A stretch of 64,000 bases of DNA from Tretioscincus oriximinensis. Taxonomy: Eukaryota; Chordata; Lepidosauria; Squamata; Gymnophthalmidae. The translations under genes and the position numbers were made by a program. The DNA is taken from positions 602,893 to 666,892 of the forward strand of contig JAJVDF010000208.1 of the NCBI GenBank assembly GCA_022410635.1, written 5' to 3'. The notes beneath the pieces are model-generated. The model did not search any database and had not been told where the DNA came from. It was given only the letters and a program-made list of their open reading frames with translations. This document shows positions 1 to 34,850 of the stretch, one piece after another (position 1 is the first letter of the stretch; each line of letters begins with the position of its first letter).

Positions 1-83
1 AAATGACTTCAACGAATCCATGTACCAATATTACCTAGATTTTTATAAAGCAGTGGTTTTGTGCTTTGGGGGACAATGTTGCT

Positions 84-275
84 CATTTGATCTGATGATA
101 TGGACTGAGTTTTCTGGATACAGGAGGGAAGGCATGGCTTGAATGCGGGCTCTTTCTGCAGGTTCAGCTGAAAGCGACAGAAGCTCCACCTCTTGAGACA
201 CTTTGAAGTCCCCTGTTGGCGGTAGAATGCCAGTCCTTCTGTCACTTTCAGCACGGAAGCATTGGATTGTCAGAT
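84..275 (+). repeat. Unclassified dispersed repeat, copy 1 (pair at 16138-16327)
   Basis: CTGGATACAGGAG, GCAGGTTC(C)AGCT, CAACAGAAGCTC-like and CTGTCACTTTCAGC blocks recur in the same order and orientation at 16138-16327. It may be a low-copy element or an old duplication within CLTC. Confidence 0.6.
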
Positions 276-25052
<24,777 letters not shown>

Positions 25053-25527
25053 GGAAGCCAGCCCGCTCCTCTGGCGCTAGCGTCATTTTGTCGAAACTCC
25101 ACCGTCCCTCTCGCTTCAACTCAACAGGGAAAAAGCCTCATGCCCTTGTAACCCTTCACTTGATGAAGGACCGTCTTTCTCTCTGTCCCCCCACCCACCC
25201 TGGCACAAACTCTTGAATCCACTTCTTTATAATTCCGCCCTGCCCCCTCTCACATTCCATGTTACTTAGAACCTCTTTTTGTTCTGTTCTGTTTTCCAAA
25301 TGGGAATAGTTTTACATGTTCGAGTGGGATTCGTTATTTTTCTCCTTCATTTTTTTTTCCCGGGGGGCGGCGGTGGTGGTGTTGATTCTGCTTCTTGGCA
25401 TTAAACCTGCCCCCTCGTGACGATTACCGATTTGCACTCTGTAACGTTTAAACTCTACTATCGATTCTAAGTTCAGTGTATGTGAGCAGCTTACAAATAT
25501 GTACTGTCTTATCTAAAACGCATTTAA

Positions 25528-25537
25528 AATAAATAAA
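25528..25537 (+). terminator. Proximal CLTC polyadenylation signal
   Basis: Two overlapping AATAAA hexamers (AATAAATAAA) lie 476 bp after the CLTC stop. They are followed within 30 bp by a GT-rich stretch. Confidence 0.45.
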
Positions 25538-26576
25538 TCTCAGTGTATATTCCAAAAGAGTGTAGGTGAGGAAAAAGCAAAGCAGAAGTGTGGAAACACT
25601 AACGGTGCATCCTCTACCGTGTATGGATTGCTTAGTTCTTTTTAAAAGAAAAATCAAAAAGCCACAAGCAGCTTGAAAAACCCTTCCTGGATCGCAAAAC
25701 CCTGCCGTTTTCCCCTTAAAAACACGAGCAGGTTTCCCAGATAGTTATAGATTTAAAAAAATGCTAGTGTGTATTAATTCCATACGTAAACTGGTGGCCT
25801 GTCTATCGTGCCGATGTTGCCCCCGTGCTTTTTCCTGGGACCATTTTCTCTTTTCCGTGGGCGAACATGAGGGAACACCGTGAATCCAAACTTGCGTGAC
25901 CTAGACTAACCTTGCCCTAGAGGTGCCTGTATGTTGGTTATTGTGGTGTTCAGGATCACTTTATTTTTCTTCCCCTGAGTGTACAGAAGAAGAGAATATT
26001 TGAAACAGGAGGGCGGAGGGGAGGGGGGGGGGTCAACCCCAATTGCTGTTCAATTTTGTTTGTGCAATTTAAAAAAAAAATGACTCGGATTGGAAAAAAA
26101 TAATAATTATTATAATTATAATAATAAATTACTGGACTGTGGACATGCTCTATATTGTAGTCTTTCCGTATGTATTTCTTTTCGATTCCTTTCCGTCGTT
26201 CGAGCCTGGCTGACGTTGCAGAAAACGACACGGTGGTACGGTGTGGTGGACGGAGGGACCAGCAACTTAACACAAAAAACGCAGGGCTGTTGCTATGGAT
26301 GACAGTGTTGGGCAGGTGACTTGCACTGAAGACAGGATGTTAAGAGGCGCGCGGCACAATTCTTTGGGACTCTACACTGGAACGGAGAAGTGGGGTGAGA
26401 TTGATGGCACTTTTTCAGCAGTTTGCAAAAAACTGGGCGTGTGGGTGGCGTCGACTAAAATAGACGGAAACCCCTTTAGGGTTTTGTAGTTTTTTGAGCG
26501 TTTTCCAGTTAAACCTGACAAAAAAAAAAGATCATGTTGTAGGTATGTTAAGTTGCCTTAATATATTTAGCTTCAA

Positions 26577-26582
26577 AATAAA
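26577..26582 (+). terminator. Distal CLTC polyadenylation signal
   Basis: AATAAA lies in CTTCAAAATAAAAATGAC, 1.5 kb after the stop and just before T/G-rich sequence. A CR1 repeat begins about 110 bp further on, so the transcribed unit probably ends here. Confidence 0.5.
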
Positions 26583-26689
26583 AATGACTTCAATGTTCAA
26601 TGCTGTCCGAATTACTGTCATGTTTGCACACCTGAATGCTTTTTGGCTGCTGGAGCATAAAAAAAGACGGAACCATATTTAAGACGTAA

Positions 26690-26930
26690 GAGGGATCCTG
26701 CTGGATCAGGCCACACAGTGGACCATTAAGAGCAACTAGGAACTTTCAAGAAGTAGAAGGCAAAACCCTCAACCGCTCTTGATTCCCTGCATCTAGAGGA
26801 GTGCTGCCCAACCTTCCAATCCAGGGGCTGTTCCTAGGCTCCTGTTCTAGGAGCTACCGATGCCCTTGGCTTCTTCCATGAATTTATGTTGCCCTTTCTT
26901 AACGCCATCCAAGCTGTTTGGGAGACGTGG
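26690..26930 (-). mobile_element. CR1-type LINE 3' end
   Basis: GGATCCTGCTGGATCAGGCC, GGCAAAACCCTCAACCGCTC and CCTTGGCTTCTTCCATGAAT are in reverse family order. Confidence 0.6.
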
Positions 26931-27754
26931 TTTTCATCCAGCAAATGCAAAACAAGGAATGGAACATAAGCCAAGACCATTAACTGAAAGCACTCGCATT
27001 TGCTTATGCGAGGTTGGGACAGAAATACTGGAATGCGTCATCATAAATAACAAGAAATTAGGAATACAGTAGGTGTGCTACTCAGTATCTCCACCATTAG
27101 AGGGCAGCAGAGATTTAGTTCTGCCTCCCCTTAGGGAAAGACAAACCTTTTTACAAGCAGCGAGAGCTGTTCTCATATCGTCCCATCTTTGTTACACATC
27201 ATTGCATCAGTTCTGGTCTTAAGCACAGGCAATAAGTAACTGCCGGCTTCTTGTTTTTCTAGCTGGCCTGCTCGCACTCCCTTGGGTAGATTTGCCAAGC
27301 CATATTCTAAAGGCTTCTCAGTTAATGACTGCTTGCTCGTCTTTTATTTCCTTGCAAATAGTCCTGGAGATAAAATCTCCAGTTTGACTGAAGGTATTTT
27401 GAAGTGCTTAGTTTGATGCTGATGGGAAGGTGCACTAGTGGAATAAAAACCATCAAAAAGGTGTAAATATCAGCATCTAGAATCATACCCAATTTTCCTA
27501 GAGTGAATGAATCATGCTGGAAACGCTGAGATCCCCACTCTTCTGATGTCCCTTCCATGCTCAGGACGATGTACAGGTGAATTGTTAAAAATAAAGTCAG
27601 CTAACACATGGTTTACTTTTTAAAAAAAAGGTTGTAGAACGTTACAAAAAGGCCAGTAGGATGTCAAGATCCTTTATAATCAAACTTTACATCAGCCATT
27701 TTGAAGAAAAACAAAAATATTGGAAGCATCCTTCTGCATCATGCCTATGTCCAA
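26931..27754. other. Intergenic spacer between CLTC and PTRH2
   Basis: No repeat family or gene recognised. An AATAAA at about 27588 on the plus strand could serve a longer CLTC transcript. Confidence 0.4.
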
Positions 27755-28280
27755 TTTATTCGCACAGAGGTCAAAAGTGACATNAGGAATGGCCATATTC
27801 CAGGACTTGCCCTTTCTGATCCCAAGGGCTCCTAAGGGCAGCTTTTCACAGAAGTAACAATCTTTTAATAATTTTCAAAAGCCTGATTTTTCCAGTTTCA
27901 CGAAAAAGAAAACACCCTACATATTGTCTCAAATAAGCAGCATTTAAAACACGGTTACCTGCTGATTACAAAATACTTCTACCAAATTCCTTCAAGAAGT
28001 GCAAATAAGTAGCAATGGCAATTTGTTTGAATCAAATAAATGTGGGTGTGGAAATAATTGAGTGATATCTTCCTTGGGGAAATAGTGGGAACTGAACCCA
28101 TAGCCGCCTCGTCTCCAGTGGTTCTCTAACTGTTTCTTATGCATACCCAAAAATGAAACTTCACAACGAAAGGCAGTAACAATTGTGTGATATAGTCGGT
28201 GTTTCTAATTTTGCATTCCCTTTTCTTCCTTTTGCATCGAATATATTCTGTTTTTCGTTGGCCAACATCATGTTCTGAAT
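27755..28280 (-). other. PTRH2: PTRH2 3' UTR with candidate AATAAA
   Basis: TTTATT on the plus strand at 27755-27760 gives AATAAA on the minus strand, 520 bp after the PTRH2 stop. The stretch has no interspersed repeat I recognise. The gap to the CLTC distal signal is about 1.2 kb. Confidence 0.4.
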
Positions 28281-28799
28281 TCAATAGAGTTTTAAATGAC
28301 CGGAGACTCTATCTATAGCCTCAGCCGGCCCGGGCCCAATACCAAGGACAGTCCGAGAGCCTGGGGCGATCTGAGTGCGTCCTGCGTCCTGGATTAAGCT
28401 CACGACCAAGCCTAGTTCTTTCGCTTCATTGAGGAGGTGAAGAAGCGTTTCCTCGTCGGGTGCCTTGAGAACGACCTTTGGCTGCCCATGATATTCCCAG
28501 TGTTTCAAAAGATCAGGGTTCCGACGCTGCATTTGTTTGTAGGCTAAGACAGCGGCGTGGGAACACTGGGCAGCTACTTTGCCCTTCTGCATTTTCAAGT
28601 CATTCCGGACGACGATGACCAACTTGAATTCACCACTTTCTCCCATGGTGCTGGTTTCATATGCCAAGTCATTGGTTCCCTTTTTTGGTCTGGCTTTAGA
28701 GAGTTGGAAGAAGCGGGATCGGAGGCCCCAGCCCAGGCATATCCCACAGGCAAGGCCTGTCGCGATACTGAAAAGGTTAGGCTTTGAAAGGAAATCCAT
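28281..28799 (-). CDS. PTRH2: Peptidyl-tRNA hydrolase 2, mitochondrial
   Basis: PTRH2 (Bit1) hydrolyses peptidyl-tRNA and, at the mitochondrial outer membrane, takes part in anoikis and integrin survival signalling. The single coding exon gives 172 residues. A hydrophobic N-terminal anchor ([17 protein letters not shown], about residues 11-27) is followed by a variable linker. The Pth2 domain starts near [17 protein letters not shown] and contains the conserved [16 protein letters not shown] and [12 protein letters not shown] motifs, ending GHLKLY. The start chosen is ATG at 28799, with A at -3 and G at +4. A splice acceptor (TTGCTCACCAG) sits just 7 nt upstream, so any reading past it (TTG CTC ACC ...) would be intron. 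Human has seven more N-terminal residues. The gene is convergent with CLTC and divergent from VMP1, as in human. Confidence 0.96.
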   Translation of the reverse strand: MDFLSKPNLFSIATGLACGICLGWGLRSRFFQLSKARPKKGTNDLAYETSTMGESGEFKLVIVVRNDLKMQKGKVAAQCSHAAVLAYKQMQRRNPDLLKHWEYHGQPKVVLKAPDEETLLHLLNEAKELGLVVSLIQDAGRTQIAPGSRTVLGIGPGPAEAIDRVSGHLKLY

Positions 28800-28806
28800 C
28801 TTGTGC
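28800..28806 (-). other. PTRH2: PTRH2 5' UTR portion of coding exon, with acceptor
   Basis: On the minus strand a pyrimidine tract (CTTTTCTCTCTTGCTCACCAG) precedes GCACAAGATGG. A leading non-coding exon is expected in the CpG block at 30.3-30.5 kb, but its donor could not be fixed. Confidence 0.55.
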
Positions 28807-28984
28807 CTGGTGAGCAAGAGAGAAAAGTTTTAATCATCTCATGAAATTGACTGGGATGCCTGCCTAGAGTAGGTTCCCACATGAAAAGCAGCACAGACCT
28901 TTACACTTTTAATGGGTGTGATAAAGTGATGCCTCCTTTCTCTCCACAGGTTGCAGCAGGTATTATTCGCAGGCATACAACAGC

Positions 28985-29115
28985 GCTTTGCCATTGCATA
29001 CTTCCTGGGAGAAGCGAGGTTTTGAACCAGTGACTCTCTACTTTCCATACAATTTCCCTAACAATGATCTTGCCTCCCTTCTCAGACTCCATGGGAACAT
29101 TTATGCAGTTTTCTT
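28985..29115 (-). mobile_element. tRNA-like SINE
   Basis: On the plus strand GAGGTTTTGAACCAGTGACT is the complement of the B-box region, and TTATGCAGTTTTCTTGGCAG of the 3' part. It lies in the PTRH2 intron. Confidence 0.55.
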
Positions 29116-29122
29116 GGCAGAG

Positions 29123-29745
29123 ATAAGAACATAAAAACATAAGAGCCATACTGGATCAGGCCAGAGTCCACCAAGTCCAGCCTTCTGCCCCACACAGAGG
29201 CCCACCAGATGCACCTGGGCAGCCTGAACAGAGGAAAGCAAAATATGCTCCTGTTCATGACTCCCTGCAAATGGTATTTCAGGAGTCCTGCCTGTTTCTC
29301 CATCCCGGAGGCAGCACCCAGACATCCATCCTAGTATCCATTTGTACTCTTGGTGTCCATAAACCTGTCCAGTCCTGTCTTGAAACTATCCAAGCTGTTA
29401 GCAACCACCACCTCTTCAGGAAGTCAATTCCACAGGCCAATGACCCTCTGGGTGAAAAAATACTTTCCTTTGTCTGTTCTCACTTTACTGCCCAACAGTT
29501 TTAAGGAGGGCCCCCTGGTCCTTGTGTTGTGTGATAGAGAAGACATTTTCCCTCTATTCACCCTGTCCCTCCCATGCATGATTTTGTGCACTTCAATCAG
29601 ATCACCTCTCAAACGTCGCCTTTCGAGGCTGAAGAGGCCCAGACGTTGCAGCCTGACTTCACAAGGGATTCTGCTCCAGACCCTTGATCATTTTTGTTGC
29701 CCTTTTCTGCCCCTTCTCCAGTTCCACAATATCCCTCTTGAGATG
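29123..29745 (-). mobile_element. CR1-type LINE 3' end, one of the longest copies
   Basis: GATAAGAACATAAAAACATA begins the reversed 3' end. CAGAGGCCCACCAGATGCAC, CTGTTAGCAACCACCACCTC, CAATGACCCTCTGGGTGAAA and CAATCAGATCACCTCTCAAA follow in order. The long open frames here are not genes. Confidence 0.8.
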
Positions 29746-29849
29746 TTTGCTATTGAACCAACACCCTCTGCTTTCCTGGCAATTTGCTCTACTCCTCGAG
29801 TTACAACCACACCCAGTATTCATGAGCAACTCTGTGCAGTTTTGATAGC

Positions 29850-30065
29850 AGAAATACAGGACTGCTCTGTCCCCGCCTATTCCCAGAGAGAGCCTGGGGA
29901 CTGAATCAGCAGACTTCCGCTTTTTGGGCAGGTTGCCACTGAGCTGCTGCCCTCTCGGATTCTTCTATACAGTTTTATTGCCAGAGGTACAGAAGTGGTT
30001 TGCCATAAGCTAGGGATTGAACCAGTGACCCTCTGCTTTCCATGCCATTTGCTCTAACCATGAGC
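29850..30065 (-). mobile_element. tRNA-like SINE copies
   Basis: AGAAGTGGTTTGCCATAAGC and GGGATTGAACCAGTGACCCT are the complement of the SINE body and B box. A second, partial unit precedes it (GGGGACTGAATCAGCAGACT). Confidence 0.6.
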
Positions 30066-30069
30066 TCGT

Positions 30070-30252
30070 TCCCTTCTCAGGCACCAGCTGGGTGACCTTG
30101 GGCCCGTCACAGTTCTTTAGAACTCTCCGCCCCACCTACTTCGTAGGGTGTCTGTTGTGGAGAAAGCAGCAAAAAGCTATATGTGCCGCCCTTTGGTTGG
30201 CCGCCCCGAGACCTTCGGGTATAGGGCCGGGATATAAGTACAAATAAATAAA
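30070..30252 (+). mobile_element. 5'-truncated Sauria-type SINE
   Basis: CAGCTGGGTGACCTTGGGCC, TTTGGTTGGCCGCCCCGAGA and GGGATATAAGTACAAATAAA are the SINE body and tail. It sits just upstream of the CpG promoter block. Confidence 0.8.
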
Positions 30253-30299
30253 ATTAAGCCCTTTCTTGGCAAAGATGTAGAAATGGTTGTCCATTTCCT

Positions 30300-30900
30300 A
30301 CTTCGGGGCATTGAAGCTGCCAATCTGCCCCCTCGGTTTCCATGGCAAGGACACGGAATGGCTTTGACGTCACACCCGCCCGCTCCTTAACCCCGGAGCC
30401 CGAGCCCCTCCTTCCCTTTCTCTCACCCTCTAACCAAGGGTTCCGTCCGTCTTCTGCCGGCAGGCGCAACCCCGTGTGGTGGCGGCGGCGGCGAACGTAG
30501 GAAGTGAGGTCAGAGCAGCTCGACCGGAAGCCGCCGTACCGGCTGACGGCTCGCCAAGGCGACAGTGCGCGGCACGGACTTCCGGTGACGGAGGAGGGAG
30601 GGAGGAGTCAAGCTATAGGGCCGGTGAGTGGGCGGGGCCGGGCCGTCGGTCCCTCCCCTTGACTTCCGGCCGGGCGCCTGAGGAGGCGGAGTCGGGGCTG
30701 CCGCTGCTGCTGCTGCTGTGGCCGTGTGGGAAGAAGGAAGGGAAAGAAGAGGCGGCGGCGGCGGCAGGCGGACGGACCGAGGGGCGCCGGGCGAAAGGAC
30801 AAGCAGCCGAGGGAGCCGCGTAAGGTGAGGTGAGGCGAGCGAGGGGCCCGACGCCTCTTCCTCGCGGCTCCTAAGGGGCGCCCTGCTGACTGGGGCCGGA
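30300..30900. promoter_or_regulatory. CpG-rich bidirectional promoter region of PTRH2 and VMP1
   Basis: This is the most GC- and CpG-rich block in the window, with GGC and CTG runs, between the divergent PTRH2 and VMP1. It holds a perfect palindromic CRE, TGACGTCA, at 30365-30372. ETS-type sites are ACCGGAAG at 30523-30530 and ACTTCCGG at 30578-30585 and 30662-30669. CRE plus ETS in a CpG island is the usual make-up of TATA-less housekeeping promoters. Which gene each site serves is not visible. Confidence 0.75.
30586..30824 (+). other. VMP1: VMP1 non-coding first exon (3' end at donor; 5' end unknown)
   Basis: A strong donor, GCGTAAG|GTGAGG, at 30824/30825 closes a CpG-rich stretch with no need for an ORF. 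The next VMP1 exon starts with 27 nt of 5' UTR, so a leading exon is required. The left border given is only the last ETS site before it and is a guess. The open frames across this block in both directions are a by-product of high GC. Confidence 0.5.
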
Positions 30901-31124
30901 GCCAATGGAGCAGAAGAAGGCAAAACCTTCCCCTCAGCGCACGGGGGGCGGGAAGGGGCCTCGCTGGCGCCCGGGGGAAGAGGGGGAGGAGGCGGCGGTG
31001 GCTCTGCCCGGCTGCTGGGCCCCGCGGGAGGGAGAGCCGGCAGCCCCCCTGCTTCCTCCTCCTTCCCCCTGGGCTTTCCTTTCGTGCTGCTTCTCTCCTT
31101 CAGAATTGGTGACCCCCCTCCAGA

Positions 31125-31205
31125 GGCAGCCCTGCTCGAAGGGGCCACAGCCCATCTCGGCCAGCCTTGTATCTCACCCAGGGGCCCAGCAGTTGGAAGC
31201 CTTGG
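31125..31205 (-). mobile_element. CR1-type LINE fragment
   Basis: GGGGCCACAGCCCATCTCGG, TCTCACCCAGGGGCCCAGCA. It lies in VMP1 intron 1, close behind the promoter. Confidence 0.55.
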
Positions 31206-31383
31206 GATGGACTCTGAATGGATATTGGCCTAGATGGCTGTATTCCAGTCACAGGGATATTGGGCCTGTTTAGCAGGAGATTGGTGACTGATAGGTGACT
31301 TGAGACCAGATCTGCCATTCTTCTCCTGCGATGCAGGTAAGACAGAAAGATGGCAGACGGGCATAAGGGGACAGGACAAGGGA

Positions 31384-31690
31384 AGGTTTATCACCCAGAG
31401 GGTCTGTGGAATTTACTCCCAGAGGACGTGCTGATAGCTGGATAAAGCCTGGATACCTTTAAGACAGGATTGGATAAGTTCGTGGAAGCCAAGGGTGGAT
31501 CTCTTGATCCTGCCTCCGAGATGGAGCAACAGGCAGGAATCCTGATGTACCATTTGCAGGGAGAACAGGGGAGGATTTTGCCTTGTTCTGTTTGAAACTG
31601 CCCAGGTGCAATTGGTTGGCCACTGTGTGGGACAGAATGGTGGACTAGATGGGCTCCGGCCCAATTCAGCAGGGTTCCTCTTGTGTTTTA
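31384..31690 (+). mobile_element. CR1-type LINE 3' end
   Basis: TCACCCAGAGGGTCTGTGGA, TTTAAGACAGGATTGGATAA, GAATGGTGGACTAGATGGGC and GGGTTCCTCTTGTG are in order. Directly downstream is the CLTC-derived fragment. Confidence 0.8.
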
Positions 31691-31829
31691 ATGGAATCTT
31701 ATCTAGAACTTTTCAAAAGCATCCCATTGGTTACAGTGGGTCATTTTGATCTAAGCAGGGGCGTGTGCTTCTGAACTGTAAGATCTTTTTGAACTTCTCT
31801 ATAGGTGTTGAAAGCAGCTCAATAGCCCA
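31691..31829 (+). pseudogene. Copy of a CLTC intron/exon junction inside VMP1 intron 1
   Basis: About 139 bp align with 16484-16612 of CLTC: ATTGGTTAC, TCATTTTGATCTAAGCAGGG, TTCTGAACTGTAAGATCTTT and ACTTCTCTATAGGTGTTG all recur. It carries intron, acceptor AG (31803-31804) and the first 25 bp of the exon. The copied exon reads VLKAAQ then TAG, against VLRAAEQ in CLTC. Intron content means a DNA-level copy, not a processed one. CR1 pieces border it on both sides. Confidence 0.85.
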
Positions 31830-31882
31830 GTTGCACCTGGGCAGTCTCAAGCAGAAGAAGGCAAACCCCTTGCGTGTTCCTA
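31828..31882 (-). mobile_element. Short CR1-type fragment
   Basis: AGTTGCACCTGGGCAGTCTC and AAGCAGAAGAAGGCAAACCC, reversed family order, adjoin the CLTC-derived piece. Confidence 0.6.
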
Positions 31883-31904
31883 TGGCAAAACCACTTCTGC
31901 CTCC

Positions 31905-32195
31905 ATGCCAAGCAAACTACGTTGGTTGTGACTCAGGTGGTCATGTAAACAACTGGAAAGCAGAGAGTCTGACAATTCAACCTCCAATCTCTCCCTAGAT
32001 GGAGAAAATGGCAAACCAGTACCTGTTCTCTATCCCAGCTTGGGTTTCCCATGGGGTTTGGGAATGAGTGTGTCTCCAATGGTAAAGCAAAAGGCTGGAA
32101 AGCAGAGGGCTGTCAATCCCCAGCCTCTTCTCAAATGAAGGCAATGGCAAATCACTTCTATACCCTCTCTGCCAAGAAAACTGCCTAGAGGTTGG
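31905..32195 (+). mobile_element. Two tRNA-like SINE copies
   Basis: AACTGGAAAGCAGAGAGTCT with AATGGCAAACCAGTACC, then GGCTGGAAAGCAGAGGGCTG with AAGGCAATGGCAAATCACTT and GCCAAGAAAACTGCC. Confidence 0.6.
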
Positions 32196-32370
32196 AGCCA
32201 CAGGCAGGACTCCTGAAATACCATTTGCAGGGAGTCATGAACAGGAGCATATTTTGCTTTCCTCTGTTCAGACTGCCCAGGTGCATCTGGTGGACCTCTG
32301 TGTGACACAGAATGCTGGACTTGATGGGCTGTGGCCTGATCCAGTATGGCTCTTCTTATGTTCTTATGAG
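32196..32370 (+). mobile_element. CR1-type LINE 3' terminus
   Basis: ATACCATTTGCAGGGAGTCA, CCAGGTGCATCTGGTGGACC, and the end CTCTTCTTATGTTCTTATGA with its typical short terminal repeats. Confidence 0.8.
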
Positions 32371-32385
32371 GTGCCCATGGGTATG

Positions 32386-32505
32386 AGACTTGTAGCTTAG
32401 TGGTAGGCCTGCCTGGAAAGTTTAAGATTGCTAATTCAAGCCCCTCCCCAGAAATTGGTAATAGCAAACCATTTCTGTATCTCTGCCAAGAAAACTATAG
32501 ACAAA
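32386..32505 (+). mobile_element. tRNA-like SINE
   Basis: TTGTAGCTTAGTGGTAGGCC fits an A box, AATTCAAGCCCC a B box, and TCTGCCAAGAAAACTATAG the 3' body. Confidence 0.65.
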
Positions 32506-34020
32506 GTATATGGGAGGCAGAAAAGGACATAAGGGGAGGAAAGCATTTATTTATTTTCAGTGACCTATAGCTCACCCTTCACCATTGGTCCCAGGGTAGG
32601 TAACAGGGTAAATAATGATGATGATGCTTTATTAGAATAAACATTCTAATCCAGATGTCAACCTTTTTGAAGAGGTCCAAAACACACTATTGTCTACATA
32701 ATAGTCTGTCTCTAGGCCATTATTCATTCCTTTGCATTTAAAGAAGTGGATCTCATGCTACTTACCTTTTTCTTATTATTCTCTAAGATGCTGCGTGACC
32801 TCTTTTCTAGATATTCCGCTTCACACTAACATGGCTACTCCTTTGAATTCTATCACTATTGCGTACAGAACAGAAAGATTTCTATATTAAGAACCTGAAT
32901 GTAGGTCTTGGTTGCCTGCATGATAGTGTCCCCTGCCAGTGACATAGCTTCCCCTGTGAGGTGTACTAGATCCCAAATTATAGAATATTATTATTGTTCT
33001 TATTTCAAGGTTCCTTGCTTGTATATAACCCAATTATAGGTGTTATATAATATGTTCAGCATGCTAGGCTTAGACATAAAGGGTTATAATTAAATCCTGT
33101 CCTATTATTATTATAGTTGATATTATTATTGTTGTTGTTATTATTATTATTATTATTAATTCATTTGGAATTAACTGTGTGCTTTTAATAGCTACGACAT
33201 TCATTTCCTATCTCACTTTTTCTCTGAATATTAAAGAAAGATTCAGGCCATTTAAGAGAAGAGATATGGCTGTATTATTAACAGAAAGATGGAACTGGGA
33301 AAATAAGTTTTTGCCTATAAATAGAGAGACTGCTGCTCACCTCTGGGNTTTTTTTTGTTTGCTTTGTTTTTAATTGTGTTTTAAAATGGTCATATGACTA
33401 GTCAAATTATTTTCAGTTTTCAACAGAAAAATGAGGTTAATTTAGCCTCTTTGTTTTGGGGGCAGTAAGTTGATTCTGTTGTCATAGGTGAAACCAAAGG
33501 GAGATGGGTGTCTGTCTGACTTCTCTGGTGCTGAGAGGCCTCTTTCACCCTTCCTCACCCACTGATTCTGAATCTTGACTACCTTGGCAGATTTTCGTTC
33601 CAAAAGGTCAGCCAGGGCTGAAAAGTTCTTTGGACTTTTCACACCTGAGCAGCCTACCATATCTTTCCATTTGCTTGCGCCCTCTAGTGTTAAGCATGTT
33701 AAATTACTGCCAACTAATTTGATTTTTGACTGTTCATTTTAGTGATTTCCTAATTCTGTTTTGATAAATCCAGATTAATTTGATTAGATTAACCTGTAGC
33801 AACACACATTTGCATTATGCAGGTTGTTTCATATTAAAAGTGGGACAGTGTGAGAAGTGGAACAGTAGATATGAAGATGCTATGTGAGTCTATAGGTGAC
33901 AATTCGTCTATTTCTCCACCAATCAAATGCAGACAGAGCCACTTAAAAGAGAATGTTGATCTGTTAGGAGTTTTGGCATTATCTTGGCTTTTCTTTTCTA
34001 ATATAAACCCGAAATTATGT

Positions 34021-34059
<39 letters not shown>

Positions 34060-34300
34060 TAAATGTTACCTAATTCTCTGAGTGTGGAGTCTTTTGTATT
34101 CAAAATAAAGCATTCATTAAGGTATATGCAAGAGATCTACACCTTAATGCGATTATGTAGCATTTTTAAGTGAGGGAGGGAAAGAATCATGGGAAATCTG
34201 TGAGAAACCCGGCGCAGAGCAGTAGGCAACAGGATGCTAAGAGCAGCACTCATTGGTCTGGTGACAAGCGGAACAGTGGAGGCAACGGCAAAACCAAGAC
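32506..34300. other. VMP1 intron 1, AT-rich stretch
   Basis: Contains a partial snapback copy (about 32690-32840), an (ATT/GTT)n run at 33102-33160 and a (TA)n tract at 34023-34057. No exon-like frame. Confidence 0.5.
34023..34057. repeat. (TA)n microsatellite
   Basis: About 17 uninterrupted TA units. Confidence 0.95.
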
Positions 34301-34305
34301 AGATA

Positions 34306-34850
34306 TCACCCTTGCAAAAAAGGGCAACAAGTATGAAATCAGATTGTAATGTCTGGGTCTTGTCAGCCTTGAAACATGGTGTTTAACAGGTGATCTGATC
34401 GAAGGGCATAAAAACTTGCATGGGTTGGAGAGAATGAATAGAGAAAAAGTGTTTTTTCTATCACGCAATGCACAGGCCAGGGGGAATTCCTTGAAGCTGA
34501 TGAATTACAGACAACGTAAAGTATTTGTTACCCAGAAGGTTGTTGTCTATGGAATCTACTTCCAAAAGAGGTGGTGGTATCTAGCAGCCTAGATAGTTTC
34601 AAGATAGGATTAGATAAATTCATGGAGACTAAATGTATCAATAGCTACTAGGATGGATGTCTTGATGCTGATTCTGTGATGGATCAACAAGCAGGATTCC
34701 TGAAATGGCATTTGCAGGTAGTGGAGAACAAGTGTAGGTTTTGCTTCATCCTGCTTGATATGTCTAGGGGCCCTTGGTGGGATCCTGTGTGAGACAGAAA
34801 GCTGGTCAAGATCTGCTGTGGCTTCATTCAGCAGGCCTTCTTATGTTCAA
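34306..34850 (+). mobile_element. CR1-type LINE 3' end, long copy
   Basis: GGTGATCTGATCGAAGGGCA, TATCACGCAATGCACAGGCC, AAGAGGTGGTGGTATCTAGC, ATGGATGTCTTGATGCTGAT and CCTTCTTATGTTCA in order. Confidence 0.8.

Larger units (their letters stand above)
25053..26600 (+). other. CLTC: CLTC 3' untranslated region (end inferred)
   Basis: No reading frame continues after the TAA. Overlapping AATAAA signals lie at 25528-25537 and another at 26577-26582, so a short (about 0.5 kb) and a long (about 1.5 kb) 3' UTR are both possible. A G-rich run (26019-26031) and an AT-rich block (26098-26130) lie inside. No interspersed repeat is obvious, which fits transcribed, constrained DNA. The true cleavage sites are not visible. 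Confidence 0.6.

Noticed and set aside
28800..28817. Longer PTRH2 start with six extra residues (LTRHK...)
   Set aside because: The first codon is TTG and the stretch crosses an AG splice acceptor, so it would be intron. ATG at 28799 is used instead.
29350..29904. 184-residue open frame upstream of PTRH2
   Set aside because: It is the antisense of a CR1-type LINE 3' end, a family present about 30 times in the window.
30510..31148. 212-residue minus-strand open frame in the CpG block
   Set aside because: High GC depletes stop codons. The sequence is Pro/Ala/Ser low-complexity and spans the promoter, the VMP1 exon 1 donor and a CR1 fragment.
30476..31273. Two plus-strand frames (115 and 122 residues) around VMP1 exon 1
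   Set aside because: They cross the donor at 30824 or run into CR1 sequence. They show no homology to VMP1, whose start is at 37943.
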